Shown: positions 57,456 to 64,000 of the stretch, in pieces
Layout: each line of letters starts with the position of its first letter
Numbering within the stretch: the first letter of the stretch is position 1
NCBI GenBank assembly: GCA_018066965.1
Contig: JAGPVP010000104.1
Location: 54,424 to 118,423 of the forward strand
Direction: 5' to 3'
Source of the DNA: Zhongshania sp.
GTDB taxonomy: Bacteria; Pseudomonadota; Gammaproteobacteria; Pseudomonadales; Spongiibacteraceae
DNA: 64,000 bases
Position numbers and translations under genes: made by a program
Notes under the pieces: generated by a model
The model's database searches: none
Told to the model about the DNA's origin: nothing
Seen by the model: only the letters and a program-made list of their open reading frames with translations

Positions 57456-58179
57456 AAGCCTTCAGCGCCTCCTTCTGCGCGGCGACCAGCTCAGCAATTC
57501 CCTTTTCAGCCAAATCCATCATCGCATTCATTTCTGCTCGGCTAAATGTCGCACCTTCGGCAGTGCCCTGAACCTCGATAACACCCTGATTACCATCCAT
57601 CACTACATTCATATCGGTTTCAGCAGTTGAGTCCTCAGCATAGTCCAAATCTAAAACTGGAACGCCCTGATACACACCCACAGAAATAGCAGCAACTTGA
57701 TGCTGCAACGGGTTACCCGTAATCAAACCCTGCTTTTGCAAGCTTGCCACCGCATCTGCCAGCGCAATATACGCACCTGTGATAGACGCCGTACGCGTAC
57801 CACCATCAGCCTGAATAACATCGCAATCGAGATAAATCGTATTTTCACCCAACATATTCAAATCAATCGCTGCCCGTAAAGAGCGGCCGATTAAACGTTG
57901 AATTTCTTGGGTGCGGCCACTCTGCTTACCACGCGCCGCTTCGCGATCCATACGGCTGCCAGTAGAGCGCGGCAACATCCCGTATTCCGCAGTAACCCAG
58001 CCCTGCCCCTTACCCCGTAAAAACCCAGGCACACTGTTCTGCACCGAGGCAGTACAAATCACCTTAGTATTACCCATCTCGATCAAAACAGAACCTTCGG
58101 CGTGACAGGTAAAATTGCGGGTTATGCGCACCGCACGCTTCTCATCGTAAGCGCGTTCGCTCGGCCGGACTACAGTCAT
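57454..58179 (-). CDS. rph: Ribonuclease PH
   Basis: A 3'-5' phosphorolytic exoribonuclease that trims tRNA and other RNA ends. The 241-residue protein has the N-terminal [19 protein letters not shown], the [15 protein letters not shown] motif, the phosphate-binding [14 protein letters not shown] region and [24 protein letters not shown] precedes the ATG used; an upstream in-frame start is ignored. It is divergent from yicC, a widely conserved pairing. Confidence 0.96.
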   Translation of the reverse strand: MTVVRPSERAYDEKRAVRITRNFTCHAEGSVLIEMGNTKVICTASVQNSVPGFLRGKGQGWVTAEYGMLPRSTGSRMDREAARGKQSGRTQEIQRLIGRSLRAAIDLNMLGENTIYLDCDVIQADGGTRTASITGAYIALADAVASLQKQGLITGNPLQHQVAAISVGVYQGVPVLDLDYAEDSTAETDMNVVMDGNQGVIEVQGTAEGATFSRAEMNAMMDLAEKGIAELVAAQKEALKA

Positions 58180-58360
58180 ATTGCTCTCCTTTGTGTAAGC
58201 CCCTAGTATACCTCTCACAAGCAAGCGCGGGCGACGAAAGCCAAATTAGCAGACCTAATTGATTCTGGCGCCCAACAACAAGCCCAATGCAAAGTACATT
58301 CTCAGCGGGCTTTAACGCTTACACTGCCACTATTCAACACAATCACCACAGGGGAATCCT

Positions 58361-59227
58361 TTGACCACCAGTAGCATGACCGCCTTTGCCCACCAGCGCA
58401 CAGAATACTCTTGGGGTAGCGCAACATGGGAACTACGCTCAGTTAACCACCGCTACTTAGAGCTGTCCTTTAAACTCCCAGACAACTGGCGCCAACTCGA
58501 ACCTGCGCTCCGCGACGCACTGCGCAACACCTTACAGCGCGGCAAAGTAGAATGCGCGCTGCGCATACAAACCCAAAACCAACAACAAGCACTGCAACTC
58601 AACAACGCGCTCGCCACCCAAATACTCGACGCGGCAAACGGCTTAAAAGCGCATATCGCCCACACCGCCCCCGTCAATATTCTGGAATTACTACGCTGGC
58701 CCGGCGTGCTAGAAGCGCAAACCATCGACAACGACGCAGTAAGCGGTCAATTGCTAGAAAGCTTTCATGCCGCACTGCAAGAACATGTTTCACACCGCGA
58801 ACGCGAAGGCGACGCCCTCGCCAAACTAATTGAACAGCGCCTAAGCACCATCACCGATATCGTCGCCGACATCCGCAGTAAAATGCCCAGCATTGTCCTT
58901 GCCCAGCGCGACAAACTTCAGCAACGCCTAGCCGACCTGAAAGTAGAGCTCGACCCAGACCGCCTAGAAGCTGAAATTGCCCTTCTCGCCCAAAAAGCAG
59001 ATGTAGATGAAGAGCTAGACCGACTCGATACCCATGTAAAAGAAGTCTACCGCGTTATTAAAAAAGGCGGCGCCAGCGGCCGACGCTTGGACTTTTTAAT
59101 GCAAGAACTCAATCGCGAAGCCAATACCCTGTCATCGAAAGCGGTGGTTGCGGAAAGCACTCAGGCGGCTGTTGAACTAAAGGTATTGATTGAACAGATG
59201 CGGGAGCAGATCCAGAATATTGAGTAG
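58361..59227 (+). CDS. yicC: YicC family endoribonuclease
   Basis: A 288-residue protein of the YicC/YloC family, recently shown in E. coli to be an RNase that acts on small RNAs such as RyhB. The N-terminal SMTAFAHQRTEYSWGSATWE and the C-terminal DUF1732 domain with GRRLDFLMQELNREANTL are typical. The start is a TTG, supported by AGGGGA six bases upstream and by alignment of TTSSMTAFA with the E. coli MIRSMTAYA start. Divergent from rph, as usual. Confidence 0.94.
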   Translation: MTTSSMTAFAHQRTEYSWGSATWELRSVNHRYLELSFKLPDNWRQLEPALRDALRNTLQRGKVECALRIQTQNQQQALQLNNALATQILDAANGLKAHIAHTAPVNILELLRWPGVLEAQTIDNDAVSGQLLESFHAALQEHVSHREREGDALAKLIEQRLSTITDIVADIRSKMPSIVLAQRDKLQQRLADLKVELDPDRLEAEIALLAQKADVDEELDRLDTHVKEVYRVIKKGGASGRRLDFLMQELNREANTLSSKAVVAESTQAAVELKVLIEQMREQIQNIE

Positions 59228-59234
59228 TTTTTTA

Positions 59235-59258
59235 CAGCCAAGGATGGCTGGTATTTTT
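59235..59258 (+). terminator. Probable terminator after yicC
   Basis: CAGCCA and TGGCTG form a six-base stem with an AGGA loop directly after the yicC stop, followed by GTATTTTT. It separates the core yicC gene from the accessory rhuM-helicase block. Confidence 0.6.
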
Positions 59259-59279
59259 ACTGAAGTCGTTTTAAGACGT

Positions 59280-60314
59280 TTATTTTTCTTTTTTTAGTAT
59301 CGCCTTAAGTGCTGCTATGTTTATCTTCTCGCCTTCGGCTTCTTTTAAACGGCGACGCTGCTCTGCAAAGTTCTCAAATTCCAATTTTGCCTTTTCATCT
59401 GCCGCTTTTTTGGAGATTTTTCCGGCTCCACTCAGAACATCCCGATCGTTAAAACTCAAGAAATGATCCAGCTTATCAGCCCAGTCTTGTAAAAATACCT
59501 GCTTACGGCGCAGTGCTTGGTCTTCGGCAAAATCGAGCCACATATTCACAATACGGTTCAGCTCTTTAACTTCATCTTCCCGCAGGTAGTTTTTTGCGAC
59601 GGTGACATCGGTCTTGCGTACCTCATCGCCTTTGTAGCTGGTAAGGCCAACATCTGGCTTGCTGGCATCTACACGACTGGCAATAAGCTCCGCGGCCGTC
59701 ATATGCGTGCAGGCATAATGCAGCTTGTTCTGGATTGTTTGAAAGAAGCGGTTTGTATCTTCGTTAGATGGTTCGTAGTCAGCGGCCATAGTAAAGATTT
59801 CTTTAACCCGCAGATAAACACGCCGTTCACTGGCTCGAATATCGCGAATGCGTTCCAACATTTCATCAAAGTAATCTGGAACAGCAGACTGACCCACTGG
59901 CGGGTTTTTCAGGCGTTCGTCATCCATGGCAAAACCTTTGATAAGATATTCTTTTAATATCCCAGTTGCCCATTGCCTAAACTGTGTACCGCGCTGTGAA
60001 CGAACCCTATATCCCACCGCCAAAATGGCATCAAGATTGTAGTGATCAATCTCGCGAGAGACTTGCCGAGTACCTTCTAATCGAACTATCCGGAATTTCC
60101 GGATGGTTGAATTTTGTACAAGTTCGCCTTCATTGAAGATGTTAATCAAGTGCTCATTAATCGTACGAACATCTTTGTCATAAAGTTCTGCCATCACAGC
60201 CTGAGATAGCCACAATGTATCGAACTCAAAGCGACACTCAACGCGAGCTGCACCATCCGCGCTGGTAAAAAGAACAAACTCCCCGCGTGGAGCCTGAGGA
60301 ATGTTATCTGCCAT
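59280..60314 (-). CDS. RhuM family protein
   Basis: A 344-residue protein of the virulence RhuM family. The N-terminal half (about 1-130) has the LWLSQAVMAELYDKDVRTIN pattern, HYNLDAILAVGYRVRSQRGT and FRQWATGILKEYLIKGFAMD, the RhuM signature. The C-terminal half is helical and ends in a Lys-rich tail. RhuM genes are frequent in genomic islands and within or next to restriction-modification loci; their molecular activity is not known. It follows the PLD-helicase gene on the same strand by 111 bases. The name virulence is historical and does not imply pathogenicity here. Confidence 0.88.
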   Translation of the reverse strand: MADNIPQAPRGEFVLFTSADGAARVECRFEFDTLWLSQAVMAELYDKDVRTINEHLINIFNEGELVQNSTIRKFRIVRLEGTRQVSREIDHYNLDAILAVGYRVRSQRGTQFRQWATGILKEYLIKGFAMDDERLKNPPVGQSAVPDYFDEMLERIRDIRASERRVYLRVKEIFTMAADYEPSNEDTNRFFQTIQNKLHYACTHMTAAELIASRVDASKPDVGLTSYKGDEVRKTDVTVAKNYLREDEVKELNRIVNMWLDFAEDQALRRKQVFLQDWADKLDHFLSFNDRDVLSGAGKISKKAADEKAKLEFENFAEQRRRLKEAEGEKINIAALKAILKKEK

Positions 60315-60425
60315 TCAGTTAACCTTCTGCATATTTGATTGTTGCACGCACTCGCTTCACCACCTCTTCGATAGTGGTATAACACACCAAAAATACGTCG
60401 ACAGCTATAAAACCCAATACGAAAT
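60315..60425. other. Short spacer between rhuM and helicase genes
   Basis: No feature beyond a short open frame in the minus direction was recognised. It may carry a rhuM promoter or be part of one transcript. Confidence 0.4.
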
Positions 60426-63400
60426 CTACCCAACCGCCAACTTAGCGGCTTGCTGCCACATAAAATGAGGCATCGGCTTCTTTAACTGCCAAGTAATGCT
60501 CATCGGCTGTGAACCAGTGTGTGATACATATTCCACTTCACCATAATTAACAAAACCCATAGTGCGCCCGAATTCATCTTTGCTTTGCTCTCGCACAAAT
60601 AAAAACAAACGCTTACCCATTTTTTGATGCTGAATGTACTCCAAACCACGCCCTTTGTCGGGCCGAGCGCTATTTTGTGACTGCCAATGGAAAAGATGTT
60701 CGTTAATCGCGTAATCGTGGTACATAGTGGTTGGCGAAAATTGCTTTTCATTTTTGTCTACGGTGACAAACATCAGTTCAATATTCTGATCTTTCAGTAC
60801 AAATACACCTTCTCGCGCTGACGGTTGGCGTTCAAACGTGATCGCACCAAACGCAACCAATATTTGTTCACGCGCATAGCGCGCATGCAGCCTTAATGAA
60901 ACCTCAGGCAAAGCCTGCATTATTGGTTGCTCATGCTTAGTTTGTGCTAGCTGCCAGTTAACGACGTTCAATAGTTCTGCTTTTAACTCGCAAGAATTTA
61001 GTTTCGCTAAGCTCTGTTCAATGGAATCGAATTCACATTCGGGGCCCGTTTTCTGCCAGAAATCATAATGGCACATCAAAGCATGACGATGATTCGAGTC
61101 CTCTATTGCAAAGTTGTTATGGCAAAGCTGCTTTAAGAAGCGTAAATAGACATGATCATCACAGGTCAAAATTCGATTATGAATGACCTTTCTGACCATT
61201 TTTGCGAACTTTTCATCTGCGGTATTTTCGTGGATTTCATCATTGGCTTGCTGAACGAGCTGCGACCAACTGCCGCGTTTATAAAGTTCATTCAAGTCGA
61301 CATGAGGATTTAGGGTTAAGAAGTTAGTGAGTGTTAATGGTAGCGTGGAATACTGAGGATACTGGCGGATCATCGCGACTAGGCGCGTCAAAGTTAATGA
61401 AGCATGGCGAATATTACTGAGTACCATTTCTTGCGTACGCTTACTCAACTCAATGCGGCAACCTAATGGCGCGTGAGGAAATCCTTGCTTTATCTCTTCA
61501 CTGATCGCTCGGTGACTTTTCCCCACTAAAGCTCTAAATTTATTGGCAAAATCATATTCAGGACGTGAGTTGCCAACAAAATCTAATACGGTGCAACACT
61601 CTTTGCCGTCAGCTAAACGCAAACCGCGACCAAGTTGCTGCAAGAAAATGGTTAAGCTTTCTGTTGGCCGCAAAAACAGTAAGGTATCGACTTCGGGAAT
61701 ATCGACACCCTCGTTGAAGATATCAACCACACAAAGCACGTTAATGCTGCCAGAGCGAATAGCTTGCTGCTTTTGTTGCCGCTCATGGCTATTATCGCTG
61801 GTCAACACATCCGCTTTAATGCCTTTCAATAGCAGTTGTTGTGTCATGTACTGAGCATGTTCTTTGCTCACGCAGAAAGCTAACGCTTTCATTTTGCTAA
61901 TGTCAGTTATGATCTCCTGCATACTCAGTAATATCTTGTTAAAACGTGCTTGATTGTGAGTATAAAGATTAGTCAACTGAGTAATATCATAGCGCCCCCG
62001 ACTCCACGCAATGGTGCGAAGGTCGGTATCATCATCAATCCCAAAATACTGAAAAGGGCAAAGATGGCGCCGATTAATGGCTTCTGGTAAACGAATTTCA
62101 GCGGCTATCACACCACCAAAATCCGCTAAAATATCTCCACCATCATGGCGCTCGGGTGTGGCAGTGAGCCCTAGCAATACTGAGGGTGAAAAATATTCCA
62201 ATACCGCGCGATAACTACTTGCAGCAATATGATGAACTTCATCTATCACTATGTAGTCATAGAAATCGGATGTTAAGTTAAGCTGAGCAAGCTGATTGTT
62301 GAGCGTTTGGATAGAAACAAACAGTTGCCTATAGTGCTCTGGCGTATGCCCGCTCACCCAAAGTTCACCAAACGTGCCATTACGCAATACACCACGATAA
62401 GCTGCTCTTGCTTGTTTTAGTATCTCTTCTCGGTGCGCAATAAATAAGAAATTTGCCTGCGGTTTCATTTTGATAAAACGCGCAAAATCAAAGGCTGAAA
62501 TTAGGGTTTTTCCAGTACCGGTTGCCGCAACGACTAAATTGCGAAATCGTTGGTGAACACTGCGCTCAACAGCCAGCTGTTCCAATATGTCACTTTGGTG
62601 CGGAAACGGCGAGATATCAAAGAAATGCGCTGGGCTAGCCTCAAAATCTCCGCGCTGCTGGCTCAACGCTTTTTTGAGCTTTTCACTGCTTTTCGCATCA
62701 CCATTGAAATATTCAAAATCGTTAGAAGCCCAATAGGTTTCAAAGGTACTCAATGATTTATTAATGATGTGCGGGATCTCTTGCGAAGTAATTTTTAAAT
62801 TCCATTCTAAACCGTTGGTTAAAGCTGAATGTGATAGGTTAGAAGAGCCTATATAGCCGGTGTGAAAGCCAGTGTTGCGCAAAAATAGATAGCTTTTGGC
62901 GTGCAAACGTTCCCGCTCAGTGTTGTAACTCAGCTTCACTTCGGTATTGGGTAGACTGGCCAAGTACTCAACCGCTTTAGCGTCAGTTGCCCCCATATAT
63001 GAGGTGGTGATAATTTTTAGTGCGCGACCGCTAGACGTAAATTCTTCTAACTCTTTACGGAAAATTCGTATCCCTGCCCACTTAATAAATGACACTAACC
63101 AGTAGATTTTATCCGCAGACAAGATCTCTCGCTTCAATTCAGATTCAAGCGACAATCCAGCATTGCTGCCACAAAACAGCTCACTTTGACTAACTCCGGT
63201 TAAAGGAAAAATGTCGTTAATATAATTTTTTAAATCGGCTGAGACAGGATTTTCTAATTCATATAGCGCGATCAGAATTTTGCCTTGACTAACAAGTAAA
63301 TTGTCTTCGATAAAATCGTTATCTTGAATTTTTGTTTTTAGCCATAGTAATAATTGATTAGATAAAGCAATTTGCTGTTGCAGGCGATCATCGCTGGCCG

Positions 63401-63566
63401 GTACTGACTCTATGGCATATTCAAGAATGTGTGATAGGAAACGAGACAACCACGTTGATGCTTCACTGCTATTAAGCTCACGTTCGCCCACATAGAATCG
63501 CTCTCGGTCAATTCGACTCTCGATAAGCTGAGTTATAAGCTGCTCATAAATTCCAACTTGTTGCAT
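60426..63566 (-). CDS. PLD-nuclease/SF2-helicase/DUF3427 fusion protein
   Basis: A 1046-residue protein with four parts: a unique N-terminal region (1 to about 130); a phospholipase-D-like nuclease domain (about 135-285) whose HKD-type motif is RLHAKSYLFL (His222, Lys224) followed by GYIGSSNLSHSAL; a superfamily 2 helicase (about 315-680) with Walker A AATGTGKT (347-354), DEVHH (442-446), LTATPER and the motif VI segment QQLGRGLR (643-650); and a C-terminal DUF3427-type region (to 1046). It probably acts on DNA as a helicase-nuclease. AAGGGA lies six bases before the ATG. Such fusions occur in defence islands, but I cannot match it to a named system. Confidence 0.88.
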   Translation of the reverse strand: MQQVGIYEQLITQLIESRIDRERFYVGERELNSSEASTWLSRFLSHILEYAIESVPASDDRLQQQIALSNQLLLWLKTKIQDNDFIEDNLLVSQGKILIALYELENPVSADLKNYINDIFPLTGVSQSELFCGSNAGLSLESELKREILSADKIYWLVSFIKWAGIRIFRKELEEFTSSGRALKIITTSYMGATDAKAVEYLASLPNTEVKLSYNTERERLHAKSYLFLRNTGFHTGYIGSSNLSHSALTNGLEWNLKITSQEIPHIINKSLSTFETYWASNDFEYFNGDAKSSEKLKKALSQQRGDFEASPAHFFDISPFPHQSDILEQLAVERSVHQRFRNLVVAATGTGKTLISAFDFARFIKMKPQANFLFIAHREEILKQARAAYRGVLRNGTFGELWVSGHTPEHYRQLFVSIQTLNNQLAQLNLTSDFYDYIVIDEVHHIAASSYRAVLEYFSPSVLLGLTATPERHDGGDILADFGGVIAAEIRLPEAINRRHLCPFQYFGIDDDTDLRTIAWSRGRYDITQLTNLYTHNQARFNKILLSMQEIITDISKMKALAFCVSKEHAQYMTQQLLLKGIKADVLTSDNSHERQQKQQAIRSGSINVLCVVDIFNEGVDIPEVDTLLFLRPTESLTIFLQQLGRGLRLADGKECCTVLDFVGNSRPEYDFANKFRALVGKSHRAISEEIKQGFPHAPLGCRIELSKRTQEMVLSNIRHASLTLTRLVAMIRQYPQYSTLPLTLTNFLTLNPHVDLNELYKRGSWSQLVQQANDEIHENTADEKFAKMVRKVIHNRILTCDDHVYLRFLKQLCHNNFAIEDSNHRHALMCHYDFWQKTGPECEFDSIEQSLAKLNSCELKAELLNVVNWQLAQTKHEQPIMQALPEVSLRLHARYAREQILVAFGAITFERQPSAREGVFVLKDQNIELMFVTVDKNEKQFSPTTMYHDYAINEHLFHWQSQNSARPDKGRGLEYIQHQKMGKRLFLFVREQSKDEFGRTMGFVNYGEVEYVSHTGSQPMSITWQLKKPMPHFMWQQAAKLAVG

Positions 63567-63576
63567 ATTGTCCCTT

Positions 63577-63909
63577 TTATTCCAATGGCTGAATTAACAG
63601 CAACATTGATTGATATTGCAGTTTTACCGCCAATCCATTTGGTGATCTTGCCATTTCAACTAAGTTGTACTTGCCCAAAGTTTTCAGTGTTCTCGACACA
63701 TTACTTACCGCTCTCCCCGTAAGCGCAGCCAATTCAGTGATTGACTGCGGCTTTTGTTCGGCAATTACTTTTAACAGCTGCTGGTTTTCTTTTGATAGCA
63801 CATTGGCGACCGACTTAAGTGAGTCGAACCAAATATCGACAGGGAAATCGGGGTCGGGCGCTTGCCCTTTGATGCCGATCACACAGCGCGGTTGTTTGAC
63901 GTTTTTCAT
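63577..63909 (-). CDS. Winged-helix DNA-binding protein (HVO_A0114-like)
   Basis: A 110-residue regulator-like protein. A winged helix-turn-helix occupies about residues 45-105: SITELAALTGRAVSNVSRTL is the helix-turn-helix. The N-terminal 40 residues (VIGIKGQAPDPDFPVDIWFD) resemble the HVO_A0114-type small DNA-binding proteins that often pair with toxins or control defence genes. It lies ten bases before the PLD-helicase gene and probably autoregulates that operon. An in-frame TAA two codons upstream fixes the start. A partner gene may lie beyond the right edge, in the last 91 bases of which no CDS is seen. Confidence 0.7.
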   Translation of the reverse strand: MKNVKQPRCVIGIKGQAPDPDFPVDIWFDSLKSVANVLSKENQQLLKVIAEQKPQSITELAALTGRAVSNVSRTLKTLGKYNLVEMARSPNGLAVKLQYQSMLLLIQPLE

Positions 63910-64000
63910 TGTTTACTCGTATCGTTTGCTCGCTACATCTATCCCACTTGACGCTGCCTCCGTGTTGGCTACGCTCGTTCACCCCAATCACATTATCTGT

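Noticed and set aside
63910..64000. Additional partial gene at the right edge upstream of the winged-helix gene
   Set aside because: One frame is open to the edge, but the translation shows no recognisable family and runs on into the regulator gene out of frame.

Overview
The window is chromosomal DNA from a gammaproteobacterium whose gene neighbourhoods closely follow the Pseudomonas/Cellvibrionales pattern: gshB-tonB-yqgE-ruvX, pilT-pilU, yggS-proC-yggT-yggU-metX-metW-rdgB, argH | algZ-algR-hemC-hemD-hemX-hemY, glnE-ilvE, radC-coaBC-algC-argB-slmA and pyrE | crc | rph | yicC. I infer a marine, aerobic, twitching bacterium near Spongiibacteraceae or Cellvibrionaceae. That placement rests on remembered gene order and protein similarity, not on a search. 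No tRNA, rRNA, CRISPR array or intact insertion sequence was seen.

Layout. 1-4250: end of gshB, a TonB-type protein, YqgE, RuvX, and the opposing twitching ATPases PilU and PilT. 4467-10613: a mostly co-directional run for PLP homeostasis, proline and methionine synthesis, nucleotide-pool cleaning and a ferredoxin-like protein. 10832-12475: a TIGR03545-type membrane protein with a strong terminator. 12537-14215: an AT-rich accessory islet with a ccdAB toxin-antitoxin pair and a short ORF that looks like a SIR2 defence-gene head joined to a ParE toxin tail. 14216-18678: the haem operon hemC-hemD-hemX-hemY (minus strand). 18767-20598: the AlgZ/AlgR-type two-component system. 20697-22334: an unusual membrane-anchored beta-helix protein placed between algZ and argH. 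24130-28287: an RND efflux adaptor and pump. 28319-31423: a three-gene, translationally coupled operon (glycosyltransferase, methyltransferase, terpene-cyclase-fold protein) of unknown product.

32156-37853: ilvE, glnE and an orphan GspE/PilB-type ATPase. 38017-41249: DUF47/Pit phosphate transport and argE. 41492-44965: a polyglycine lipoprotein followed by an outer-membrane-barrel-like protein. 45075-47972: a histidine phosphatase and two divergent stress-type gene groups (DUF883/holin-like/YqjK-like; DUF1328/CsbD/BON). 48079-49369: rpmG, rpmB and radC. 49480-54833: coaBC, algC, argB and slmA. 54846-59227: DUF4124, pyrE, a Crc-like protein, rph and yicC. 59280-64000: a second accessory block, with a winged-helix protein, a 1046-residue PLD-nuclease/SF2-helicase/DUF3427 fusion and RhuM, all on the minus strand and probably a defence module running off the right edge.

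The core genes serve arginine (argB, argE, argH), methionine, proline, branched-chain amino acid, pyrimidine, CoA and tetrapyrrole synthesis, nitrogen control (glnE), carbon catabolite control (crc) and surface motility. The best candidates for undescribed biology are the right-edge helicase module, the SIR2/ParE chimera, the GT-MT-cyclase operon, the beta-helix protein beside algZR, and the polyglycine lipoprotein/barrel pair.
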